From contig JAUMYK010000008.1 in NCBI GenBank assembly GCA_030528665.1, positions 1 to 43,102 of the forward strand: 43,102 nt of DNA, given 5' to 3'. A program made the position numbers and the translations under genes. Under the pieces are notes generated by a model. The model was given only the letters and a program-made list of their open reading frames with translations. It did no database searches and was not told where the DNA came from. Below, piece after piece: positions 20,971-29,449 of the stretch. This stretch comes from a bacterium. GTDB taxonomy: Bacteria; Patescibacteria; JAEDAM01; Absconditabacterales; Absconditicoccaceae. Positions within the stretch are counted from its first letter, which is position 1; each line of letters begins with the position of its first letter.

Positions 20971-21639
20971 GCTTGTCGTTGATAGTCGAGATTCCATTAT
21001 CCAGTTACCATCATCAGTCCGACAATAACGAATTTCTACTTCAGGGGCATTTGGAACTGCTTTCCACTCTTCAAAGCCCTCAAAGCGAAATGGCACATAG
21101 GAACTCAAGAGAGAAGGCAAAGTACCTGGAATACGGTAATGTGCGATTCTCTGACCATAGGGATCAAAGAGCAGAAAGGCAAGTTTGGAGTGATAAGGAC
21201 TTTGATAGTCCTTTTTCCAACTCCCTTGATAAAAAGAGCTGAGAATATCCCTTTGGTTGTTGTCACCAAAGAAAAGGCGAATCAGTGATTGTTGCAATAA
21301 TAATACCCAAAGGATATAATATACCATAACCAGAAATAGTCCTGAGAGGACGAGCTTCGTAAAGAAGATAAAAAACCTAAACCTACTAGCTTCCTCTTGA
21401 CCTAAATCCGAAACCAGTAATGCTATACTTCCATCCCAAAGGAGCTTGAGGAGTAAAATCCCTCCACAGAGTCCTAAAAGCCCATACAGCTGGTACTTCC
21501 AGTAGCGCAACCTTCTCCAATTGAACAGCAAGTTAACTGTGTCCGAGAATATTTCCCACAGTATATGCAAGATGTTAGATATCCATTTGCGTATTACATG
21601 TCTGCTATTTGTTTTCGTATATGTACTATTTGTTTTCAT
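20956..21639 (-). CDS. Membrane protein, unknown function
   Basis: 227 residues, ATG 21639, no TGA codon. The N-terminal 45 residues are basic and Trp-rich. Two strong membrane helices follow (about residues 52-67, LYGLLGLCGGILLLKLL, and 92-113, LVLSGLFLVMVYYILWVLLL), then a soluble C-terminal part of ~110 residues with FLLFDPYGQRIAHYRIPG and EVEIRYCRTDDGNWIMESR. No family recognised. It has the best consensus promoter in the window and its own terminator, so it is a single-gene unit. Confidence 0.85.
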   Translation of the reverse strand: MKTNSTYTKTNSRHVIRKWISNILHILWEIFSDTVNLLFNWRRLRYWKYQLYGLLGLCGGILLLKLLWDGSIALLVSDLGQEEASRFRFFIFFTKLVLSGLFLVMVYYILWVLLLQQSLIRLFFGDNNQRDILSSFYQGSWKKDYQSPYHSKLAFLLFDPYGQRIAHYRIPGTLPSLLSSYVPFRFEGFEEWKAVPNAPEVEIRYCRTDDGNWIMESRLSTTSASLN

Positions 21640-21665
21640 AAGCGATTATTTTATGTTTGGTCATA

Positions 21666-21695
21666 AGTATAGCTATTGGGTAGAGCAATGTCAAG
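21666..21695 (-). promoter_or_regulatory. Consensus-type promoter of the 20956-21639 gene
   Basis: On the minus strand TTGACA (21695-21690), 17-base spacer, TATACT (21671-21666), 27 bases before the ATG. It has a classical -35 rather than the TTGCAA form and no ATCAG box. Confidence 0.7.
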
Positions 21696-21766
21696 CGATC
21701 TTCTTTGCAAACAAGCGTAAAAAAGCAAATCTCCATAAGGAAAGATGCAAATGCTAGGAATTTTCC

Positions 21767-21802
21767 TTGCAAATGAAGCTGATTTCACTAAACTTCAATC
21801 AG
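21767..21802 (+). promoter_or_regulatory. infB promoter with ATCAG leader box
   Basis: TTGCAA (21767-21772), 16-base spacer, TAAACT (21789-21794), TCA, ATCAG (21798-21802), then TTTTTTT and a T-rich leader to the ATG at 21842. No Shine-Dalgarno sequence is seen. Confidence 0.65.
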
Positions 21803-21841
21803 TTTTTTTGAGCTATTTTTTACTCTTGAATAACTGAGCGT

Positions 21842-24331
21842 ATGCCTCGTATAGTAGATGTGATCGAACAACTTCAGACTGACAAAGCCACTTTTGCCAA
21901 AGTCTATGAAAAAGTAATGGGCAAAAAGATGAGTACCAAGACCAGCACCATTTCTGAAGCTAATGTCGAAAAAATCAAATATGTCCTCGACCAGCTCCCA
22001 GCTAAAAAAGCAAAAAAGGCTGAAAAAGCTGACAAGACCACCTCGGATGCCAAAGTACTCAAATCAGATGAACTCGGATTTGGAGGGGGATTTTTGTCTG
22101 GACTCGGTTTTTCCAAACAAGAAAGCGTTGCTCAATCTGAGCCAGCAGAAGATGAGGATGATCTTGCTTTGCATAATATCCAAATTCCTACAGTAGGTAT
22201 AGAAGATTTGACTCAGGAGAGGATTAGCTTTTCTCAGAGTCAAGAGAGATACGAAGCACGCAAAATTTCTTCTGCACCAGAGCAAGCCAAAAAAGCTCCC
22301 ACGTCAAAAAAAACACAAGGCAATATCTCGATCGGACAAGGCACTTACAAAGCCAAAGACAAGGTCATCTCTACAACAACTGATTTCTCAAAATTTCAAC
22401 AGTCTACACCTGAGACTCCTAAAAAAGAAACCGCAGCTGAGTTTTTTGCAGGACATATCAAAACTACAAAATCTTCAGCCAAAAAAGAGGCTCCTACTAC
22501 AAAGCCGACTCCCGCTCCAAAAGTACAAAAGGAAGCTACGACCTCAGCAAATCTTGTAAAAAAAACTGAGGTAACAATTGATGAAACGATTACCGTAAAG
22601 GAATTTTCTGAAAAAATTGGGGTGCCACTGCCAGATGTGATGAAAAAATTGATTTCCAATGGTATTATGACCAGTTTAAATGCAAATCTTGATTTTGACA
22701 CGGCATCTTTGATTGCAGAAGATCTCGGGGTAGCACTCAAAAAGAAGGAAGCAACCTTGGATGTGCAAAGTTTTATGGAAGGAGATTTACAAAAAATCCT
22801 TGATATTGACAAAGAAGCAGAAAAACAGATCGAAAGAGCGCCAATTGTGACCGTGATGTGACATGTAGATCATGGGAAAACTTCACTTTTGGATTATTTG
22901 AGAAAAACAAGTGTTGCAGGTGGAGAGGCAGGTGGAATTACACAGTCCATCGGTGCTTCTATGATTGAGTATAATAAAAAACATATTACTTTTATCGATA
23001 CACCTGGACACGAGCTTTTTACCTCACTGAGAGCAAGAGGAGCAAAACTGACGAATATCGCGATTATCGTGATTGCGGCAGATGATAGTGTGATGCCACA
23101 AACTATTGAATCGATCAACCATGCAAAAGCTGCAGGAGTACCGATCATCATCGCCGTGACCAAAATCGATAAACCAGGAAATAATCTTGATCAAATCAAA
23201 GCAGATGTCGCTAAACATGGTTTGACACCTGAAGATTGGGGAGGAGAAACGCCATTTGTAGGAGTTTCGTCCAAGACAGGTCAGGGTATTGATCTTTTGC
23301 TAGAATATGTGCTATTGCAAGCTGAAATGCTTGAACTCAAATATAATCCTGATAGACAAGCTGTAGGAGTGGTCGTAGATGCCTACAAAGACCCAAAACA
23401 GGGAGTCGTTGCGAGCCTCATCATCCTCACAGGAACCCTCAAAAATGGAGATATTATCGTAGCCTACAACACCTATGGAAAGGTAAGGAGAATGCAGAAC
23501 TGGATTGGGAAAAGTGTTGCTAAAATTACTGGTGGAGAGCCTGTGCAGATTCTTGGATTTACTGAGTTGCCAGAGCCAGGAAGAATTGTTGAAGTGGTAA
23601 AAAATGAGAAGGAAGCAAATCAAAGGATTGCCTTTATTAAGGAATCTGAAACTAAGAGTACAGGAGATGGTGCATTGCAACAATTTTTGGCTCAATTGAA
23701 GGCAGGAGACCAATCAAAAATATCAGAATTAAGACTGATTTTGAAAGCGGATGGATCCTCCAGTCTTGAAGCACTCAAGCAAGCTGTAAATGGACTGACT
23801 TTGCCTAAAAATGTTACGATCAAGGTGGTTCATAGTGATGTGGGATATTTTGGTGAAAGTGATTTGTCTCTTGCTCAGGCTTCTAAAGCCCTGCTGATAG
23901 GGTTTAATATCTCTATGAATGCTGTCCTCAAAAAGAAAGCGGAGTCTCTAAAAATTGAAATGAAGGCCTTTGATATTATCTATGAATTGACGGATTACCT
24001 TAGCAATCTCCTTTTGGGAATGGTTGAGGTAGAAAAAGAGGAGGTTGTGGTCGGAAAACTCGAAATTCTTGGAATCTTCCATACTGAAACGAGAGAGATG
24101 ACAATTGGAGGTATGGTAAAGGAAGGAAAAGTAAAAAATAAGTTAAAATTTAGAGTGTATAGAGGGGATGACATCCTTACTAATGGGGAAATCCTTTCTC
24201 TCAAAAGAAATAAGGACGAGGTAAAAGAGGTAAATGCAGGTGAGGACTGTGGAATGAAAGTAAAAATCTGAAAAAGACTCGATATGGGAGATGTCCTCGA
24301 GTTTTACGAGATGCAGGAAGTGAAAGCATAG
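21842..24331 (+). CDS. infB: Translation initiation factor IF-2
   Basis: 829 residues, TAG stop. IF-2 is the GTPase that brings initiator tRNA to the ribosome. Residues ~1-240 are a variable Lys/Ala/Thr-rich region; an IF2_N helical domain (ITVKEFSEKIGVPLPDVMKKL) lies at ~245-320. The GTPase domain has G1 GHVDHGKT, whose first Gly is TGA (22859-22861), G3 DTPGHELF, and G4 TKID (Thr in place of the usual Asn). Later beta-barrel domains and the C-terminal tRNA-binding domain follow. A second TGA (24269-24271) reads as Gly before KRLDMGDVLEFYEMQEVKA. Under the standard code the P-loop would be cut in two, so this gene alone nearly proves the recoding to Gly and not Trp. Confidence 0.98.
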
Positions 24332-24341
24332 TACCAAGAAG

Positions 24342-24375
24342 AAACTGATTATTGTGTAAGATAGTCAGTTTTTTT
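24342..24375 (+). terminator. infB terminator
   Basis: AAACTGA (24342-24348), a 16-base loop, TCAGTTTTTTT (24365-24375). The stem resembles that of the terminator at 12140. Confidence 0.75.
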
Positions 24376-24449
24376 CGTTTTTGTTTGGTTTTTTATCGTA
24401 ACTATTAGTGGTGCTTTTTGAATTATCTTTTTCCTAGACCCTACAAGCA

Positions 24450-24485
24450 TTGCATTTCTCCCACCAATCTATATAGTCAAATCAG
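24450..24485 (+). promoter_or_regulatory. Promoter of tsaC operon with ATCAG leader box
   Basis: TTGCAT (24450-24455), 16-base spacer, TATAGT (24472-24477), CAA, ATCAG (24481-24485), then a T-rich leader to ATG 24512. Exactly the spacing seen at infB, lepA and metG. Confidence 0.65.
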
Positions 24486-24511
24486 ACTTTTTACTTTTTT
24501 ACTTGCACAGG

Positions 24512-25090
24512 ATGCTCTATTTTGTGCCTACCGATACCTGTTTTGGACTCGCTTGTGCTGTCTCAGATCCTCAGGGCTATCTCGATCTCTATCAACTCAA
24601 ACAGAGAAGCTTCTCCAAACCCTGTGCTGTCCTTGTACCAGATTTTGACTGGCTTACCTCGCATACTCCGCTTACTTCCTTACAAATTACCGTTCTCCAA
24701 AACTCCAGCATCCCTTTCACTATTTTAACTGAATCCCCCAGCCTCCTGAGGCAACTCACCCACATCAAAAATCAGCATCCAAACTTTTTTCCTAATCTCG
24801 ATCACTATCAATATTTCGCATTTAGAGTTGCACATCATCCGAGCCATCACCAACTCTTAGCTCAGCACTGACCACTCTTTCTTACCAGTGCCAACCTAAG
24901 CAATCAATGAGAAATCTACAGTACCACCATACTTCGTACGACCTTTTCCGAGATCCTCGCAAGGGGAAAAGCACAGCTCATCTGACCAATATGCGATCTT
25001 ATTCCTCAGGCTCCAAGTGAGATTTTCCGTTTTGATGGTCACAGTACACGCAAAATCATTTTAAGACCCTATCTCCCATCCCATGGCTAA
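24512..25090 (+). CDS. Sua5/YciO/YrdC family threonylcarbamoyl-AMP synthase (TsaC-like)
   Basis: 192 residues. TsaC makes threonylcarbamoyl-AMP from threonine, bicarbonate and ATP for t6A37 of ANN-decoding tRNAs. Visible motifs: PTDTCFGLACA (the family PTDTxYGL), KQRSFSKPCAVLV (KxR...KP), FLTSANLSNQGE (SANxSG-like) and a C-terminal PSEIFRFDG (PSTI/V-D-like). TGA reads as Gly three times, including the Gly of SNQGE. The protein is somewhat short and diverged, so it could instead be the YciO branch. ATG 24512 is preceded by a weak CAGG; TTG 24503 is an alternative. The stop overlaps the next start by 8 bases (ATGGCTAA). Confidence 0.8.
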
Positions 25091-26180
25091 AAAAGCACTC
25101 TTTGCTGTCTCAACATTGGGACTCTGACACGCGACCAGAACCCTACCTATCATCAAATATTACCTCAAAAAAGGCTACCACATCGATATTGTCAGCTATG
25201 GAAATGCACTGCTCCACCTCCAAAGTGAGCTTTGCAAGCATAAAGTCAATTTTTTTGAACTGCAAGATTACCCAGCGCTCGAAAGAGGCACAGGACTCAC
25301 ATTCTATATTATGCTGATCTCAGACCTAATTACCACCTGCTATAGAATCTGGAGAGAAAACCACTTTTTACAGAAATTGGAAAAAAAAGCTGACTATCGC
25401 TTCATTTTTTCGGATGGGAAATACGGCTTCTCCAGCAAAAAAACCAAATCCTATCTCCTCACTCATCAGCTCTCCTTTGAAATCCCAAAAATTTTCTCCT
25501 TTTCTCAAAAAATTATGGACTATTTCAATCAAGTGATGTTTTCCCGCTTTGAATGTGTGTTTATCCCAGACTATGCTGATCTGCAATCCAATCTCGCAGG
25601 CAAACTCTCACATCCTACTTGGCTTCATAAGATCAATGCCAAATATATCGGTATCCTCTCCAGTCTTGCAGAATACTCCTCTCATACCACCCAAAAAAGT
25701 ATCGATTACCTCTTTACCATCAGTGGCTACCTCTTTAGTCACAAATCCAGCTTTGTCCAAAGATTGCTCAAAGAAGCCAAATCCCTCCCTGGCAAAAAAG
25801 TCTTTCTCCTCTGAGACCATAGCCAAAAAGACTATCACCACTACGATCCCAAGCACAATATGACCATCCACGGAAGCCTTTCAGGGAAAGCCAAAAATCT
25901 GACCTTTCATCAGACAAAAACTGTTATTTCCAGAGCAGGATATACCACCATTATGGATCTGGTAGAACTCCAAACCCCAGCTATCCTCTTCCCCACTCCC
26001 AACCAAACCGAACAAACATACCTCGCTTCCCTTCTAAAGCGTAAGAACTACTTTGTCTGTGGTAATGAAGATACTCCACTCAAAAAGCTCATTCCTCAGC
26101 TCAAAGCAACTACCCCTTTTCTCCCACCGAGCAAAACTGCAACCGCTCTTGAACTTATTTATACGACCATTGATGCCTAA
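25083..26180 (+). CDS. GT-B fold glycosyltransferase, MurG-like (GT28 family)
   Basis: 365 residues, TAA stop. The N-terminus KKALFAVSTLGLGHATRTLPI carries the GxGHxxR nucleotide-sugar transferase signature, with the first Gly of GLGHATR... region coded by TGA; a second TGA-Gly is near residue 244. The C-terminal SRAGYTTIMDLVELQTPAILFPTPNQTEQ stretch is the UDP-sugar binding part seen in MurG and related enzymes (SRAG...E...P...P). The central ~100 residues (25.3-25.6 kb) are long and variable. It is not typical MurG, which has GGxxGG at the N-terminus; it fits a related UDP-hexose transferase of glycolipid or cell-surface glycan synthesis. It overlaps tsaC by 8 bases and precedes a DedA-like gene by 3 bases, so it is in one operon. 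Confidence 0.8.
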
Positions 26181-26183
26181 ATT

Positions 26184-26783
26184 ATGCTAGACTATGCACT
26201 CTCTCGATATGATCAGTATTTTGTGTTTTTTTATCTCCTCCTGATCCTGCTTCTCCTCTTGGAATGACCGATCACAATTTTTACCCTTAGTCTCCTTGCT
26301 CCCAAACTCAATCTCTGACCTCAGCATCTCCTTCTCCTTGCTTTGATCGGCGATTTTGGAGGAGATTTACTCCATTTTTATCTTGGAAAATACGGTCATC
26401 ATCTCCAAAAACTCTTCAAACAAAACCTCAATAGTCGCACTATCACAACCCTCAAACGCAATATCGATCGCTATCCCTTACTCGAAAAACTCATTATCAT
26501 CAAATACACCCCACCCCTTACCAGTGCAGGACTCATCTATCTTGGTTTTTCCCAGATCAAGACCAAAGATTTTATCCGCTATACCTTCCCGCTCTGTCTG
26601 CTCTCCTCTTCGCTGATTGTACTTCTTAGCTCCTTTTTCAACACTTTCCTGATCAAGCAAAGTAGGCTCCGAGTTTCCTTTCTTGGCATAGGACTTTCAC
26701 TGTTTTTACTCATTAGCCTCATCAAATACCTCAGGATGCTCCTCATCACTCGTATCCAAAAAAAATATCAAAAACCTGACTAA
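26184..26783 (+). CDS. DedA/VTT-domain membrane protein
   Basis: 199 residues, starting 3 bases after the previous stop. Predicted membrane helices: ~12-27 (FVFFYLLLILLLLLEG), ~30-50, ~125-145 and ~155-185. The family pattern is visible: EGPITIFT, where TGA codes the Gly, then LIGDFGGDLLHFYLGKYG (the G-D-x-x-G-D-x-x-x-Y-x-x-G motif) and later IKYTPPLTSAGLIYLGFS (the [FI]-x-R-x-[PA] element of DedA, here KYTPP, with Lys for Arg). DedA proteins act in lipid flipping and membrane homeostasis. The gene lies between two glycosyltransferase genes, which suggests a role for the operon in envelope lipid or glycolipid assembly. Confidence 0.8.
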
Positions 26784-26807
26784 CACTTTAGTTTCCTCTC
26801 GCTATCG

Positions 26808-27515
26808 ATGACCACTTTTACCTGCATCATCCCCGCCTACAACGAAGAGCATACGCTTCCACAGACCATCACAGTCCTCCTCCCCCTCCTTGGCAAACAG
26901 CTTGCTCAACTCATCATCATCAATGACGCCTCCACAGACCAGACCGCCACTCAGCTCCATCACTTTGCATCCCACAAACACCTCCAGATCATCCACAATC
27001 CCCACAACCTCTGAAAAAGCTGATCAATAGCAAAAGCACTTTCCTTGGTTCAAACCTCACATATTCTCCTTCTCGATGCTGACCTCTATGCTCTTCGTAC
27101 CGAGGATATCCTCGCTCTCCTTGCTCCAGTCCAAGACCAGCATAGCTCTATCACTATGGCATTTATCAAAAACGCTCGACCACTCTTCCCTTTCAAACAG
27201 ATCGATTATTGCAGCGGACAGAGAGTGCTTCCGCTCAGCCTTTTTAAAGGGCAACTCACAAAACTCGCTAGCCTTCCTAGTTATGGACTCGAAGTTTTTA
27301 TCAATCGCCTAATGATCTCAGCCAAAACCTCACTCAACATCGTGCATCGACCACAAGTAGAAAATACCTTTCATCATAGCAAAGCAGGCCGACGAAAAGG
27401 ACGAAAAAAAAATCTGACTATCCGAAGACATATCATCCAAATCGCTGGAGGCTTCCTCGCCATCTACAAAATGAACTTCGACCTCCAAAAACTCCTTCTC
27501 CCTCCTCAAAAATAA
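26808..27515 (+). CDS. Family 2 glycosyltransferase
   Basis: 235 residues, 24 bases after the DedA-like gene. The GT-A signature is complete: FTCIIPAYNEEHTLPQTI (nucleotide-sugar site), INDASTDQTA (D-x-S-x-D), NPHNLGKSGSIAKAL (N-x-G-K-[GS]-x-A, with two TGA-coded glycines) and LLLDADL (the metal-binding DxD, as DAD). The tail after residue ~180 is very basic (GRRKGRKKNLTIRRH) and ends in an amphipathic helix, with no clear membrane segments, so it should be a peripheral enzyme using a nucleotide-sugar. The acceptor cannot be told; dolichol-phosphate mannosyltransferase-like enzymes are the closest impression. Confidence 0.88.
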
Positions 27516-27534
27516 CATCTCATCAACCTCAATC

Positions 27535-27568
27535 AAAAGACGGTTTGGCTTTTCAGCCGTCTTTTTTT
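27535..27568 (+). terminator. Terminator of the tsaC-GT-DedA-GT2 operon
   Basis: AAAAGACGG (27535-27543), loop, CCGTCTTTTTTT (27557-27568), 20 bases after the GT2 stop. Confidence 0.9.
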
Positions 27569-27607
27569 GTTGTTTGCAAGCAGTTCTATTCTGAGAAAGC
27601 AGAAGTC

Positions 27608-27900
27608 TTCAAGCTTCTAAAAAAACTCCCCCCGTCCTTCAGATTAACTCTCTATTAGTCATGCTGCCTGTCCCGCACAAAGTTGCAGGGAACTTGCTTT
27701 GTCATCCTGCCTGTCCCGCACGAAGTTGCGGGGAACTTGATCTCAGCAAGCGGAGAAGATTCCGGAGCAAGTCCGGAATGACAGGCAAGATCAAGTCCGG
27801 AATGACAAGCAATTACTACTCTTACCTCTTCACTGAACAAATAACTCCCCCTGTCCTGCGGACATCCCCCTCATCGAGGGGGAACTTTTAACATTTCATC
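27608..27900. repeat. Island of non-coding repeats
   Basis: No believable gene lies here. Two near-identical units, GTCAT[G/C]CTGCCTGTCCCGCAC..., begin at 27658 and 27701 (43-base offset, ~38 bases each). Sequences such as TCCGGAATGACAGGCAAG and TCAAGTCCGGAATGACAAGC at 27760-27810 are shorter inverted relatives. Two stretches starting AACTCCCCC[C/T]GTCC flank the island (27625, 27841), the second with the palindrome TCCCCCTCATCGAGGGGGA. Confidence 0.7.
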
Positions 27901-27954
27901 CTCATCAATTGAATCCTCCCTCGACACAAAAAAACTGCAAGCTACACTTTCTCA

Positions 27955-28105
27955 CAAACTGAGTCCTCCCTCGATTGAGGGAGGTGCCGAGCAAAGCGAG
28001 GCGGAGGGAGCTATAGATTACAGATCAAAATAGATTACAGATCAAATCTACAATAACAGACAGATCCTCTCCCCAATCACAAGCAACTAAAATCCCTTAA
28101 CACGT
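27955..28105 (+). repeat. Dispersed repeat, copy C (variant of the repeat flanking the giant gene)
   Basis: CCTCCCTCGATTGAGGGAGG, then GCCGAGCAAAGCGAG, ATAGATTACAGATCA (twice) and the tail ACAAGCAACTAAAATCCCTT. Same order of elements as copy B at 20841-20935 but with a stronger palindrome and an insert. The tail runs into the end of rsuA. Confidence 0.7.
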
Positions 28106-28777
28106 ATTTTCTATCAGTTTCCACTCCCCTTTTTCTAAACCATCTAGGGTCCATTCTCAAATCCTCAATCTCTTGAGATAGACCACCCTATTTCCAACAG
28201 CCTCAAGCATCCTCTTAACCTGATGATACTTCCCCTCAGTAAGGGTCAAAAGAATCTTTTTAGCTTCTAGTTGGACAACCTTTGCAGGCTTAGTAAGATA
28301 TCCATCATCTAATACTACCCCTTGCTGCAACTGCTGACAATCTTCGTAGGAAATCTCAGAATCCAACCAGACTTCATATTCTTTTTCTTTATCCCATTTG
28401 GGACTAATCACTTGATGAATAAATTGCCCGTCATTGGAAAGTAAAAGCAATCCCTCAGTATCCACATCCAACCTCCCAGCCACATGCAATACCTCTACAT
28501 AAGGACAGTCAAGCATTTGCTTTTTATAGCTCGGATAGCCAAATTCATCCTCATCTGAGGAAATATAGCCTGCCGATTTATACAGGATAGCATAGACCTT
28601 TTCACGCACCTCAATCTCCTGCCCAAAAATCGTGAGTATCTCTCCTCCTTTAAGCTTGAGATCAGGCTTTTTTACTATCTCTCCATCTACCAAAATCTCA
28701 CCCGCCTTGCATACCTTAGGAGCCTCTCTACGAGAAACCAATCCCAAACTTGCCAAATACTTATCCAATCTCTGCAT
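28097..28777 (-). CDS. rsuA: 16S rRNA pseudouridine-516 synthase (RsuA family)
   Basis: 226 residues, ATG 28777, TAA stop at 28099-28097. The S4-like RNA-binding domain is at the N-terminus (RLDKYLASLGLVSRREA, KAGEILVDGEIV). The catalytic motif GRLDVDTEGLLLLSNDG contains the active-site Asp. The C-terminal EGKYHQVKRMLEAVGNRVVYLKRLRIG is the typical RsuA ending; TGA codes that last Gly and 18 more residues follow. RluB/RluE are related alternatives, but the length and S4 domain favour RsuA. The final codons and stop lie in the tail of a dispersed repeat, so the extreme C-terminus may have been rebuilt by the repeat. It has its own TTGTTT-N17-TATAAC promoter and a T-rich leader. Confidence 0.88.
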
Positions 28778-28796
28778 TATAGTAAAAAAAATAAAT

Positions 28797-28832
28797 CTGA
28801 CTTGTTATAGCGTTTTTCCTCCCCAAAAACAA
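28797..28832 (-). promoter_or_regulatory. rsuA promoter with GTCAG leader box
   Basis: On the minus strand TTGTTT (28832-28827), 17-base spacer, TATAAC (28809-28804), AA, GTCAG (28801-28797), then ATTTATTTTTTTTACTATA and the ATG. A diverged member of the ATCAG-leader group. Confidence 0.5.
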
Positions 28833-28882
28833 GCCAATCCCCTCATCAAGAAGCGCAGAATACTCAAAAAGTTCCTATTTTT

Positions 28883-28910
28883 TTGATTTTTACCAAAAAA
28901 AGACTACACT
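28883..28910 (+). promoter_or_regulatory. Promoter of the 28947 gene
   Basis: TTGATT (28883-28888), 16-base spacer, TACACT (28905-28910); no ATCAG box follows. The ATG is 36 bases downstream. Confidence 0.5.
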
Positions 28911-28946
28911 TAGGCTAAGCTCCTTTTATATCCTATAGACATAGCT

Positions 28947-29303
28947 ATGACTACCACAACCTTTCAAGACTACGAGTATCATATCCTCTATAGCAGAATT
29001 TATCACAAATACATGCATCGCATTCTCACACAACTTGCAGATCGCCATCCAGAATTTATGCACGACCCTGAGCTATGTATGGATTATATCGAGGAATGTC
29101 TAGGACAAGAAATCGAAGATAGACTCACTACTAAAGAATGGTTCCGCCGAATTCGCTGAAGCTATCTTCCAGAACTCGTAAAAAAACTCCAATATCGAGA
29201 CAAATATGAACCAGAAACACTTCAAGAAGTCATAGAAGCAATTATCCAAGAATTTGAAGAAGATGCTGAAGGATGGGCAAATCCCAATCAGCGAGAAGAA
29301 TAA
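28947..29303 (+). CDS. Small acidic protein, unknown function
   Basis: 118 residues, TAA stop. TGA at 29157-29159 reads as Gly (RIRGSYLPELVKK); with the standard code only 70 residues would be seen. The protein is helical and charged, with YHKYMHRILTQLADRHPEF, CMDYIEECLGQEIEDRL and a C-terminal EVIEAIIQEFEEDAEGW. It resembles the acidic 11281 protein in size and character but not in sequence. It is a single-gene unit with its own promoter and a terminator shared with prfA. Confidence 0.78.
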
Positions 29304-29403
29304 AAACCCACTACCAGTGCTACCATACCACATCATCAGAGTATATTGATCATCCTTACTCACTCTTTTGAAAACTTTTTTCAAAATTGAAATAAACAAC
29401 AAG

Positions 29404-29436
29404 AAAAATCTGAATCCAAAACCCAGATTTTTTTTT
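29404..29436. terminator. Bidirectional terminator between the 28947 gene and prfA
   Basis: AAAAATCTG (29404-29412), loop, CAGATTTTTTTTT (29424-29436). The A/T tracts on both sides allow it to work for both converging genes. Confidence 0.8.
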
Positions 29437-29449
29437 GATTAAAGAGATA

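Noticed and set aside
22859..22861. UGA read as tryptophan (code 4)
   Set aside because: The positions are conserved glycines in IF2, DnaX, GatA, LepA and GT-B motifs, and Trp would destroy the P-loops.
27661..27891. A 76-codon open frame in the repeat island
   Set aside because: It consists of repeat units read as protein (CHPACPARSC and similar), has no start signals and no family character.
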